Both the position numbers and the translations under genes were made by a program. Shown piece after piece: positions 29,127-40,348 of a stretch of 64,000 nucleotides of DNA. The notes under the pieces are model-generated. The model saw only the letters and a program-made list of their open reading frames with translations. It made no database searches and had not been told where the DNA came from. The first letter of the stretch is position 1. Each line of letters starts with the position of its first letter. Origin of the DNA: Mesostigma viride (taxonomy: Eukaryota; Streptophyta; Mesostigmatophyceae; Mesostigmatales; Mesostigmataceae); assembly GCA_009746045.1 (NCBI GenBank), contig RPFO01000138.1, forward strand, positions 1,035,259 through 1,099,258, written 5' to 3'.

Positions 29127-32100
29127 ATGAGCTCCAAGAAGACCACCAAGAAACCCAGCCCAGCTACAAGCTCCATGGCAAGCGACGTCGACTACACTCC
29201 TATGCTGAATGTGTGCTCCAAGATGGTGCTGAAATTCGATGGCACAAGCCTACGTGGCTGGGAGGAGACCAAGACATCTCTTGAGGGTTTCTGTTCCTTC
29301 TATGAGGTTAAGGACGTCCTGCTGGGCACCAGGCAGGACCGCAAGGCTGACCAAGCTGTTGGCCTTGTCATCTCAGCTGCACTTGTGGGAGAAGCGAGGC
29401 GCATCCTATCGCTCGTGCCAGACCAATCTGGCAGCAAGCTCTACAAGACGCTGAGGGAGGTCTACGAGCAACAAAAGCTCACCAAGAGTCACCGCATGGA
29501 CCTCAGGATTCAGCTTCACCGGCTGCAAATGAAGCCTGGGGAGACCATGGGGCAGTATATCCTACGTGGATTGCTGCTGCTGGCGGACTATCGTGCGGTG
29601 GGAGGCGTCATGAGCGACCAAGATTTTGCGGCTATTCTCAAGAGCGGCCTGCCTGACCGATATCGCCCTGCCCTGATTTCAGCGCATTTCAAAGAGGAGG
29701 ACAGCTTGGAGGAGGTCAAGGCTGCGCTGCTGGAGGCGGAGGACATGCTGCTGGGAGGACGGCCTTCTCAAGCCACCAAGGAGGAGCCAGCCCAAGGTCA
29801 AGCTTTCCACACTGCCAACAAGGGTGGTGAGAGGAAGCACTGCGCCTACTGCAACAGGAGTGGGCATGCGGAGACCCAGTGCTGGCAAAAGAACTCCCAG
29901 CTCAAGCCACGAAGCAAGAACCAAGGACGGCGGGGCAACCAGCGCAGGAGGGGCAACCAAGCGACCAAGAAGGAGACCTCACCTGGCGGAAGCGTGGCCA
30001 ACAACACCCAGGAGGCCGCGGAGCTGCCGGAGGGCTTCGTCTTCACCACCATCGCCGAGTCGGCGCCGTCGCAGGAGGCTGCTGCACTCACGCAGTATAG
30101 CCCCAAGCCCCCTGCCTGGGTTCTGGACTCCGCTGCAAGCAGCCACATGTCCCCATGCCGCACTGACTTTGTGTCCCTCACCCCCACCACTAGGAACATC
30201 GTCGGATCAGGAGGACGTCTTCGCGCGACGGGAGTGGGCACGATTCGGCTCAAACTGCCCAACCAGCATGTGCACCTGAATGGTGCGCTCTTCGTGCCCG
30301 GCTTGAGCGCCCGACTGCTATCAGCTGGGCAGCTCGCCAAGGACGGCCACAAAGTCGACCTCACCGAGCAGACAGTGGTGCTGGACAACGAGACGCACAA
30401 GATTGCGCTGCAGAACAACATCTACGTGTTACCTGCGGAGCGCGACGAGGCGGCAATGGCTGCCACGGCCATCGAGCGGCCGGCGAGCCTGCTCTGGCAC
30501 TGGCGTCTTGGGCATGCTGGCGAAGATCGGATCAAGAGGCTGGCCGCCATTCCGGAGTCTAACCTTTTTTCGAGGCGCCTGTCATCGCCTGGCTGCCCAT
30601 CCTGCCCTGCTGGCTTCATCAAGAGGCGCTCATTTTCGCCTGGACAGCTCCGATCGACTGTTCCCCGAGCCAAGCTTCACAGCGACATTCTCGGGCCGAT
30701 GCAGCCAGCAATTGGAGGCGCCCGCTACATGCTCGGCTTCACCGACGATGCTACCCGCTGGCGATGGTGCTTTCCGCTTCGACACAAGGACGCGGCTGTT
30801 GACGCCCTACAGCAGCTGCTCGCGCGCGAAATTCGCCCCTTCTACAACGGTTCGATTCTTCTCCGGACCGACAACGACGCAGTCTTCACTGGGCAGGCGT
30901 GGCGGGCCGTCTGCGCTGAACACCGAGTGCACCAGGAGTTCTCCAGCCCCTACACTCCTGAGCAGAACGGAGTGGCGGAGCGGCTGTGGGGTCTGGCCAT
31001 GGGCATGACACTGGCAATGCTCACGCATGCCGGTTTGCCCAAAGGATTCTGGGCACTAGCCTTCAATTGCGCGGTTTATCTGGCGGAGCCAATTTTCGGA
31101 AGAACCGTTAGGTTCGCCAGAATTGGCGAAGCTTATAAGGCCGTACACGTGAGAAAACATAGGAATAGGGGATGAAAATCCGTCAATCCATCCATCCATA
31201 CATACATACATCCACCGAATTTGTCCCGAATTTGCAAGCATAAGGGTGAGGTTCTTCCGAAAATTGGCTCCGCCGTAGAGTTTCAACGGGCAAGTTGCAA
31301 ACACGCACGTTACTTGATCAGGCGGAGCCAATTTTCGGAAGAACCGTCAGGTTCGCCAGAATTGGCGAAGCTTATAAGGCCGTACACGTGAGAAAACATA
31401 GGAATAGGGGATGAAAATCCGTCAATCCATCCATACATACATCCATACATTAAAAATATAATTACTTACAGCAGAGTGAAATCACTCAAACCAAAGCAAA
31501 CATACATACATCCATACATACATACATCCACCGAATTTGTCCCGAATTTGCAAGCATAAGGGTGAGGTTCTTCCGAAAATTGGCTCCGCCGTAGAGTTTC
31601 AACGGGCAAGTTGCAAACACGCACGTTACTTGATATACTTAACCGCCTGCCGTCTAGCTCGAATCCTGGAGGTGCCACGCCACACTTCCTGCTCACCGGT
31701 CGCAATGCGGATCTCTCGAATCTTCGAATTTTCGGCTGCCCTGCCTTCTATCGGGTGGAGGGCCCACGTGGCAAGCTGGAGGCCAAGGCTCTGCCTGGAA
31801 TCTTCGTCGGCTATGATCTGGAATCGCCGGCGTACCTCATTTACCGTCCAGAATCCAAGGATGTCATTCGCCGCCTGCATGTCACCTTCAATGAGGCCTG
31901 GCGCAATGGGGCCATGCCAACTCCTGCGCCGCTTCTGGAAAGTTCTGCCGCACTGGAGGAAACTTCACCAACTGATCTTCCGGCTGTAGCAGAAGTTCAG
32001 CCAAATTCTCTGGCCGAACCTAGCGGACCGGTCACCCGGTCTCAGGCGAGGTTTCTGGACGCCACCAGAAGGGATATTCCTGAGGAGCTTCGCCACGAGG

Positions 32101-34025
32101 GAGCGGACGCACCAAGTTCTGATGCAGTCAACGTCCCAAGTCCTAGACCAGTTCCGGAGGCGCTCGACGGTGCTCCAAACTTTTCACAGCCCGTCCTAAC
32201 TACTGACGACGTCTCCCCAAGTGACGCACGGGAGCTGTCTGCTGGTCCACCGGTCACTGCCACTTCAAGTGCTGCTCGCCTGCAAAGTACAATCTCTGCG
32301 CTGCGACGTAACCCAGCTGGTAATGTCACCATGGCAACTGCTGATGAGCTGATGTTTTGCGGTAGCACCCGTGAACCCCTCGCGATGGAGATTACTACCT
32401 ATGCTCCCCCTGTCACGGTGTCGCCTAAATGGGCTCGTTTTTTTCCGCATTACCAGTCAGTTCGTGATCTTTTTGACACAGTGCATTTTACTGGCAGTGA
32501 CGTTTCCCTTCCCGTCTCCTTTACTGAGGCTAACAACAGTCCAGAGTGGCGGGCTGCGATGTTGAGCGAAATTAATAGCATTCGTGATCATGCAGTATAC
32601 TCGCTTGTGAGCCCGCGTACTTTGCCCGCCGGTGCCAAGGTCCTCCCTTCCCGGTGGGTATTTGCTGTCAAGTCCGACGGCCGTCACAAGGCCAGGTTTG
32701 TCGTGAAAGGTTTTGCCCAACGTGAAGGTATCGACTTTAATGAAGTCTTTTCCCCCACTGTTCGTGCGTCCACCGTGCGACTTGCTCTTGCTTTAGCTGT
32801 CACGTCTGGCTTTACTGTCAAGCAGCTCGATGTCCGAACCGCTTTTCTCTATGCTCCCCTACAGGAGGATGTCTTTGTGCGTCCCCCTACTGGCTTTGAA
32901 GAGCGGGATGCCAATGGCGATGTGCTTGTGTGGAAGCTGCACCGCAGCTTGTATGGCATCAAGCAAGCGCCACGCAATTGGCATAAAACGTTCCGTGCAC
33001 ACCTTCTTTCTGACGGCGCCATCCAAAGCCAAATTGATGCGTGCCTGTATTACTACCCTTCGTCTCGTGGTTTCGTGTTCGTGCACGTCGATGACATTCT
33101 TGCTGCTCATCCTTCCCCTTCCTGGCTGGCATCCTGGTCTCGCCGTTTGGCTAATACTTTTCAAATCACTGAGTCGGACAATCCCTCTCTTTTCCTCGGT
33201 GTTTCCCTTACTATCGACCCTGCGTCTCGTTCCCTTACCATGCACCAACGGCCCTACATTGAAGCTATTGCTGCCCGTTTTGGGCTTTCTACCCCTCACC
33301 CTGTGCACACCCCTATAGTGCCTGGTAGTCCCCGTCGCGAGGGGGGAATGTGTGATGCCCCAAACCATCAACTCTTTCAGCAGATTGTTGGTGCTCTCAT
33401 GTACGCCGCGACATGGACGCGCCCAGACATTGCTTTTGCTGTCAACCAGCTGGCCCAATGCATGCAGGCACCCACGGAGGGCGACTTGGAGCTGGCCAAG
33501 CGAGTGGTGCGCTACCTTGTCCACACCAAGGACTTGGGACTGCGCTATGGTGGCCAAGGGGGGCTGGAGGGGTGGACGGATGCCGATTGGGGGAACTGCC
33601 CTGAGACACGCAGATCTGTCTCTGGCAATGTAGTGATGTTCAGGGGGGCCGCAGTCGAGTGGTGCAGCCGCAAGCAGCACGTTACCGCCCTGTCTTCCTG
33701 CGAGGCGGAGTACATTGCTGCTAGCAGCGTAACCCAGCTAGTGCTTCCACTGAGGCACATGTTGGGGGAGCTGGGGCATCCAGTTCAGGGGCCCACGCCT
33801 GTCTTCTGCGACAACACAGGCGCCGTGGCACTCGCTCGTGACCCTGTTCATCCCAAGCGCACGAAGCACATTGACGTGCGTTTCCATTTCATCCGGGAGA
33901 AGGTGGAGGGGGGACTCATCGCCATGAAGCATTGTCCTGGGGAGGACATGCTTGCTGATCTTCTGACGAAGGCACTTTCACGTGCCAGGTTCACTGCCCT
34001 GCGTGGCAAACTCATGTCAACTTAG
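29127..34025 (+). CDS. Ty1/copia gag-pol region
   Basis: Domains in order: gag with LDLRIQLHRLQM-type wording (here MDLRIQLHRLQMKPGETMGQ); zinc knuckle CAYCNRSGHAETQC; protease WVLDSAASSHMS; pre-integrase LLWHWRLGHAGEDRIKRL; integrase core LHSDILGPMQP to SSPYTPEQNGVAERLWG; the nested insertion; then reverse transcriptase VFSPTVRASTVRLALALAV and FVHVDDILAAHP; RNase H WTDADWGNCPETRRSVSG and ALSSCEAEYIAAS. Integrase before reverse transcriptase is the copia order. Fossil. Confidence 0.94.
31082..31634. mobile_element. Tandem pair of MITE-like inverted-repeat units inside the copia element
   Basis: Each unit starts with GGCGGAGCCAATTTTCGG and ends with its inverse. Termini of 25 bp are perfect (31082-31106 with 31250-31274, and 31321-31345 with 31566-31590). 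A 44-46 bp spacer (GTAGAGTTTCAACGGGCAAG and on) follows each unit. Inside are the hairpin TTCGCCAgaaTTGGCGAA and a CATA/CATC microsatellite. Unit 1 is 193 bp. Unit 2 is longer because of extra microsatellite and a 52-bp LINE end. No transposase is present, so it is non-autonomous or a repeat; the superfamily is not assigned. Confidence 0.8.
31450..31501 (-). mobile_element. 52-bp LINE 3'-end insertion
   Basis: Identical over 52 bp to 8617-8668, the end of the third LINE family. On the minus strand it holds the hairpin GAGTGAttTCACTC and an AT-rich tail. It lies inside the CATA microsatellite of inverted-repeat unit 2, so any target duplication is hidden by the repeat. Confidence 0.85.
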
Positions 34026-34053
34026 TCCTTTGTGTTCAGCTGGCTAAGGGGGG

Positions 34054-34831
34054 TGTTGGGGATCATATACCCACCTGCCCACACTATATTCCAGCCTGAC
34101 TTTATTCTTCTTTGTTTTACTTCACAAGGGCTGAGAATTTGATAGATTTGATAAGTTAGATGAATTGCTCTCAATGAGCTGATCAATGTTCATGTGCCAT
34201 AGTCCTATATTTGGCCATAGATCTCTTGTACCTGAGTTGGTCTAGTAGCATCACTTCCATGCTTGACAAGTGGTGTACTTCTTTGGTAGACAAGTGTCCA
34301 TTCCATGAGCTGACATGTGTTGGAAGCTCATAGTGACAAGTGTTGCATTCCATTGACTGACAATTGGATAGACTCATTGGATTACACTTGTCATTCCAAG
34401 TAGAAACCATGTGTCACTTTATTAAGCATTAGATGTGGCACATTGTTCAGAGGACATTTGGCAATCAACTGTCATGCCAGCTCATTAGAACCTTTCTAGA
34501 ATGACCTTGGAATGTTCTAGGAATATGCCAGGAATATTCCTGGAATATACTGAGAATATGCTGGGAATATGCTTAGATGTTTCTACAAGCTTCTATGATG
34601 ACATCAGCATCTGATGTCATCCTTCCTAGCTAGAAAGGTATAAAAAGAAACTGGCTCCTAAGGCCAGGTACCTCTTTTCCTAACCTCTCAGCCTAAGAAA
34701 TAAAACTCTTTTTCTGGTCTCTCTTCCATTGTCTTCAAGCTCAGTCTTTCATCACCTGCAAGGTGCAAGGGTAACAAGGCCAAGCACAAGGCATTGTGTA
34801 AAACCCATTAGTTTCCTCTACCTTTCCAACA
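34054..34831 (+). repeat. 3' LTR of the Ty1/copia element
   Basis: 778 bp, identical by eye to the 5' LTR except for one base in the TTTGG(T/C)AATC stretch. It is preceded by AAGGGGGG and followed by GAAAT. Confidence 0.96.
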
Positions 34832-34992
34832 GAAATCTCTAATGACAGTGGACTACGTCATGGGATCTATGGACCAACACAGCAATTAAGCAATCTTGGC
34901 AGATGACAACATGAAACACTTTATATAAAATACCAACAAACAACATCCAAACCAATTCCAATAAAAAAGCATATACACATCCACAGACATAC

Positions 34993-36915
34993 CACGGGTG
35001 GCCGCTTTCTCCTCCGACGTGAGTTGACATGGTGGATGTCGAGAGTTTTTTTTAATGCTTATTGTCCGGACACCGTTCTTCGCCACTTTCTCCACCTCTT
35101 CCGGCCGTGGTAACCCAGAGCTCCTGATTAAGGCCCAGTTGTTGCAGCCTTGCTCGAACAGCAGGGGTATGAGCTTTCCCTGCACATAACAAAAAAGGCC
35201 ACAAAGGACAACACAATATCAACGAAACGCACAATCAATAATCAATCAACAAGTATGTAACAAAAATTTGTCCCTTGCATATGACAAAGTTTACAAACTG
35301 CACACTAGAAAAAAAAAAGAACACTGTCGCGTGCTACTTACCGCTGGTGCAGTTGACTATCCGGAGCAGGCAGTTCGGGCCAAGGTGAAATTCATCCACC
35401 AGATGTCGAATTAACAGCTTGGTCCAGTACGGCAGCTTGCCGAATATTTCAGGTTGCACCCCCAACTCTTCCCGACAATATTTCAGGTACCCATCTTAAT
35501 CCATTTCTGGAGGGGCAGCTCCAGTCCCGGATGGTCGCGCAGGGTCACCTTCCTTCAAAAGCGTAGAGTGCCCTAAGTACACAAGCTTCCCATTGGAAAA
35601 AAAAGTTGCTTCCCATTCTGGCCCATGTAACATGCAGCCGCAGTATCCAGCATCTGGGATGTTTAGTGACTTTGCAAAAGCTGGGTAGTCGTGGATTACC
35701 CACAGTAGGAGCGCCTGCAGGCGCACAGGTTGTAACTGGCCGCCCTGGTCATCCACGATGTCGCATACATAAAAACCATTCCACATCGCCACAAGCTCAT
35801 CAACCGCCAACTCCCAGTACACCTGCATTCTTTTTGGAGCCTTGCCCTTGGCGGCACTTATCAGCAGAACCATAGGTGAGAAGTTCTTGTTGACAAATAC
35901 CCACTCAGGTAAATTGTAGCAAGCCATAAAAGCTGGCCAGCAAGAATAGTTTCCCATAAAGCTACGCGGACACACTCCGTCAACCGCCATCCCGAATATA
36001 AGATTACGCAGCTCAGTACGAAACTGCGGGTAAAGTTTTTTTACATGTTGTACAGCCGGACAATCTGCAAAAAGAAACAGGCAAGGAAAGAACAAACCAC
36101 AGAGAATGCATTGAAGCAACGGTAAGAAATACAGATACATCACTTAACACGACACTGACCTTGCCAGGCAAGATTCAATAGCAAGATTCAGGGTTACTAA
36201 CGTTCTAGCTCTACATACCAAAGTAACGCGGCGTTGTGTAACTCTATCGGCAAGCAAAGATAAAAAAAAACAAGCAATGGCCAGATGTAGAGGCTATGGA
36301 TTACAAACCTTTGACTCCGTCGACAGTCCGCGTCGGCGAATCTGCATCCTTGTTTTCTTTCTCTCCTGCATACCTCAGTGCCCTTGACATCTTCTCCATT
36401 CTGAACCAGCCCCGAACCCTGTCCAGCAAAGAAAAAACTCTGACTTGCCGATAGGGCTTCCTCGTATTAATCACCATGCCGTCTGTGTCTGTGTATATCT
36501 CATAACGAGGTTCGGCGCACTTTGGGCACTGCTGGAGATCCTTATCTTTGTAAACATAATCGTCACACTTGCACGCATCGTATACTTTATACGTCAAGCC
36601 CAAGTCTCGCAACAGGCGTCTAGCCGCCTCAACAGAAGCCGGCAAGACATTCCCAGGTGGTAGGAGAGAACTAAAAAGGGCCAGCTGTGCGTCCGCGAAC
36701 TTCCGAGTACAACCTCCTTGGCCCCATTGCGTTAGCAATTGTAGGGCCGCCACAACAGCTGGAACGTTAGATCCTGGGTATAAAGGCGTCTCCAAATGTA
36801 CTCTGTTTGCAGCAGCATCGAAATTCCGGGCGAATTCCATAGCTGCCTCAGGCCCAGTTCGGTACTCATCGGCCCATCCCTCCATGAGGAAGTCGTCAAG
36901 GCCTTGTTCCTCCAT
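34993..36915 (-). pseudogene. CACTA-2 tnp2 transposase, exons 1-3
   Basis: Exon 1 (36309-36915): ATG at 36915, an N-terminal domain and a Cys motif, YDACKCDDYVYKDKDLQQCP then KCAEPRYEIY. Exon 2 (35342-36064) is the tnp2 core: DGVCPRSFMGNYSCWPAFMA, YNLPEWVFVNKNFSPMVLL, HDYPAFAKSLNIPDAGYCGC and DEFHLGPNCLLRIVNCTSG. Exon 3 (34993-35179) ends HPPCQLTSEEKAATRG. CACTA transposases use a DDE fold; the Asp in FxGVCPR-type DGVCPR and in HDYPAF are candidates, by inference. An in-frame TAA at 35496-35498 lies where CACTA-1 reads MDHAGYLKY, so the copy is dead. Splice edges agree with CACTA-1 and CACTA-3. Transcription diverges from gene B. Confidence 0.87.
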
Positions 36916-37703
36916 GGTTGAAAATCGCTAAACAACCAATGGTGGCGGCAGCAACGGGGACGGCCCGCGGCCGCCTTGCCGCGGGCCCTCCCCGTTGCTG
37001 CCGCCATGGCTACCATGGCGGCAGCAACGAGGTGTTTTCGTGGCCCCCGGCTGTGTCCTTGCATGCCTAAAACGCAAAGGAACGAAGGGGCACCGACCGC
37101 GTCTGACTGTCGAGCTAGCCAACGGACCGCGTGGGTCATTCCCGCGGCTACGCATGCGTCAGTTATGTTAACCGTCCAATTTGCCGGGTAATCTATGTAA
37201 CCGCAGCTTCTTGATGCGGATTCAATCCTACTCGAACATGATGTCAACTTTGCACCGTTAACCATGCATGGCAGTGAGAGGCCCGAATCCGATACTTTGC
37301 GCCTTATTAGCCCCTAAGCCTGTCAACGTCACACCAGTGTGTGACCACCTTCATTCAGGATTCGGTGATACTTATTTCTTATTTCACCTCTCTGGTTTAT
37401 AATTGGATACTAAATATACCGATTTCCCCGAATCCGATACTTTGCGCCATGGCGTTCAGATCAGCAGGATTCGCTCCTAAAGTAAGATCCTGTCGACTTC
37501 CGCCGGGAGAGATGATTGACGGTAGATGGGCCAAGATCGGACGGAGTTCCTTTTTGCCACGCAAAATTGACACCCGCAATTAGCACAGTGCCGTTGTGCG
37601 GATTCAAAACTTGCGCCTTGTCATTAAGAAATGACAACGGCGCCAAGGATGGAGCACGCAAACGCGTTAATGTCGGCTGGGGGTGGTCTGGTTAGTGGGG
37701 AAG
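36916..37703. promoter_or_regulatory. Divergent promoter region of CACTA-2 (tnp2 and gene B)
   Basis: About 790 bp separate the tnp2 start (minus) from the proposed gene B start (plus). It holds competing GC-rich hairpins next to the tnp2 start and a direct repeat of CCGAATCCGATACTTTGCGC (about 37282 and 37429). No TATA box is clear. The same divergent layout is seen in CACTA-1. Confidence 0.6.
36943..37029 (-). promoter_or_regulatory. Three alternating copies of an inverted repeat: mutually exclusive hairpins
   Basis: Copy 1 (36943-36960) and copy 2 (36989-37006) pair as an 18-bp stem, extended inward by GGCCCGCGGC/GCCGCGGGCC (10 bp) around a CGCCTT loop. Copy 2 (CGTTGCTGCCGCCATGG, 36993-37009) also pairs perfectly over 17 bp with copy 3 (37013-37029) across a 3-base loop. 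Only one stem can form at a time. The nearest edge is 27 bp from the tnp2 ATG, probably in its 5' leader. Confidence 0.75.
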
Positions 37704-39849
37704 AATGGTGGGGATCGCCGCCGATCCTGTAAAGTGGGCAAACTTTCGTGCCGCCAAGTCCGTAGAACTACACCCTCTGAAGCATGTGCAAGCCGATAGT
37801 CGGCTGCGGACTCTTAGGGAAGTCGTCGCGCGGCGCAATCGAAGGAGTGGTTGCTGGAGGGTGTAGCAAAGAAGGACCAAGATCAAGAACTGCTGAAGGA
37901 GGTTTCTGGTCGGATCAAGGCGATTTGTTGTGACTTCTTACCTCTACTGGCCCAGGACGAGTTAAATGATGCAAAGGCCCATTACTCTGCAGCCGTTGCG
38001 GCAGAGAGCAGCAGGAAACTGAATGAAGTCCTGAACGGACCGACAGCGGCGACAACCGCAGTGAAGTCTCTCCCCGATCCTCCTGCTTTGGAAACGCCTG
38101 AAGCGATAGTTGAAAGGGAGCTAGCGAGGCGTCTATACATCCGAAAGCACGAGGCGCAGCTAGCGGCAAAGAGAGCTGCCAACAGAGTGGCTAAGGTTGA
38201 ACAGCGACGTGCCCCGCTTGCCTGCGTAACCAACCAGCCCAAACAGGTAATTAAACAAAGAATACTCATGAACTGCCGTGTCTTGGTATGCATCCGTTGT
38301 CTATGACGAATGCAGCCAGCAATCTTGTAGTGCAACCGTACTTTCTACTCGCCGTATGGCCATCGATAGTTTTCTGATCGAGTGCATTATTATGTACCTT
38401 CGGATGCTGTGCTTTGTTCTTCATGGTGAACACCACAGCCGGGCGTCCAAAAAGCAAAGAAAACTGCAACCGGCAAGTCGTCGTCAAAAGCCAAGCCTGC
38501 TGCAGTCACCGCCGGGACCATGCAGCCGCCTGCAAGCCTCGAGGCTGAAAGGGCCGCCAAGATTGCAGCTTTGCAGGCCCAAATGCAGGCCCAAATCGAC
38601 ACTATCAATGCGCAGTTCGACCAGCAGATGAGCGCCGTGCCGGCACCCACTCTCGTGGCCATGCCACCACCACCTATGCCAGGCTGTCCATCTGCCCCCG
38701 TGCTGGCACGTAAGTTCCCTTTTTTTCCCCTTTGGTATACGGGCCTTACTGTTGCTTCATGGAAACTTACAACGTATCAATTTGCCTGTATTTACCCTTC
38801 AACTTTGTGCATTATTATCTTTATGAAGTCCCACACGTTTTTTTTGTGTATATTGGTTTTCTTTGTGTTTCATTTAAGCTGACTTTTGACTTCTTTAATT
38901 GCATGTGTCTTTTCTTTTTCATCCAGCCGTGGACCTGGCTGGCACATTGACACCGGTGCTGGTGCCCATCCTGGCACCTGAACCAGGTCCACATGTGAAG
39001 CCCCACTATTCGAAGAATTTATCGCTTCTGCTCGCATGCGAGTCTCCATGTATGGATTCAAAGGCCCTGCCCCAGCCCTGCCGGGTGGATGCATCCGAAG
39101 CCCGGCCAAAGCCCGGCCCAGCCCTGGAATCCATGCTGGTGGCCGGTTGTGAGCCCACTCCGGGGGCTGCTCGTGATGGACCTGTGACGCTGTGTCCGGT
39201 GGTCAGCTCTACTTCGCCCGTGCAGCAGGCCATTCCCTGTAAGTAATATCAGATCACTTCCAATCTGGGTTGTTTTATTCTTGTCTCTTTTTGCATTGGC
39301 ATACCTGTATTTTACTTAGCAAGTATCTCAGTTTCTGCACTGACGATGCACTCTAATCTTCTTTTCGCTCAACCTTATTAAGACCTTGCTATGTTCGTTT
39401 GCCACCATAGCATACATAACCCCCATTCACCAGCAGCTTCCCCGTTTCCCATTTGTAAATGCATTCCCTGTTTGTTTTTATGATCCCAACAAAGTCTCTC
39501 TTTTGCAATTGATGTGTGCAGTGCCTTCGCAGGCTTCTTCAAAGAGGAAGGGCATGACACCAGCGCCAGTTTCCAAGGCCCGGCGCGGATCAACAGAGAC
39601 CAAGTCCCCATCTGCAACAAAGGATCCAGTCCTGCCATCGCCGCAGCCTCTAGAAGAGAACATTGCCATCCTTCCACAGCCGCCAACAGCACGTACCTAA
39701 GACACGTGCTCAGTGCCCACCACCTTCAGATCTGGGGTTGATGCACTACATCAAGCAGGTGCTCCCTCAGGCCACCGTGTTGCCTCTTCCAACAGAGGTG
39801 ACAACGACCACCGTTGGCACCATCATAGCTCAAAAATGGTTGCTGAAGG
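37704..39849 (+). pseudogene. CACTA-2 gene B, first four exons
   Basis: A proposed start ATG at 37704 (MVGIAADPVKWANFRAAKSV) changes frame near 37,830 into KEWLLEGVAKKDQDQELLKE. Exon ends seen: 38246 (CAG|GTAATT), 38439-38709, 38927-39238, and 39522 onward, all with GT-AG edges. Exon 2 has a basic patch (AKKTATGKSSSKAKP) and a coiled coil (LEAERAAKIAALQAQMQAQI). Exon 3 is Pro-rich. Exon 4 has SSKRKGMTPAPVSKARRGST, a nuclear-signal-like stretch. A copia-like element interrupts at 39850 and coding resumes at 46307. Function is unknown; a TnpA-like DNA-binding role is inferred from position and from the family-specific end repeats. Confidence 0.6.
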
Positions 39850-40333
39850 AGTTGGTTGGAGACCCATCTAGGGTCCACATGGGTCCTCAGAGATAGAGGA
39901 TCTTGTACAGATTACTACAATATACTTTATTGTTACTAGTATTGGGCCAATGGCTGTACTTCACTAGTACTCGCCAATGGGATAACGCCACGTAGAATAT
40001 GTGGGCGTCTCCCAGGCCTCCACGTCACCGGCTGGTCAAGGGCCGGTGTAGTACTGTCAATAGGACTGAGCCGACTATCGGCCTATTATGTATGCGCATC
40101 TGCCTTGGTACCTCCTAGAGGATTCTAGAAGTATCTAACACGCGGCATGCACTGAACTACACGGAATGCATGTCCACGTAGGATATTCAGCAAGACTGAT
40201 GAAGGTGCCAAGCGCAATAGAATATATGCGCAACGAAGACGAATTATGCAGCAACGACAATAACGTATGAGAACAATAAACACAACGTTCATTTCATGCT
40301 TTCTGATTTACATCGCATTCCATTTATTTGCAA
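39850..40333 (+). repeat. 5' LTR of the copia-like element
   Basis: About 484 bp, AGTTGGTTGGAGACC...CCATTTATTTGCAA. It contains AATATACTTTATTG and ends in a leader with AACAATAAACACAACG. Confidence 0.9.
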
Positions 40334-40348
40334 CTTGTATTCATTGCA

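Larger units (their letters stand above)
28330..34831 (+). mobile_element. Ty1/copia element, very recent, with one nested insertion
   Basis: A fossil LTR element of 6.5 kb with 778-bp LTRs and a perfect 5-bp target duplication GAAAT. Order: LTR, primer site TGGTATCGGAGG, gag, protease, integrase, reverse transcriptase, RNase H, AAGGGGGG tract, LTR. By eye the LTRs differ at one position, so it is among the youngest insertions. The pol frame is long but interrupted by a pair of inverted-repeat units (31082-31634). It lies in intron 3 of the CACTA-2 tnp2 gene. Confidence 0.96.
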
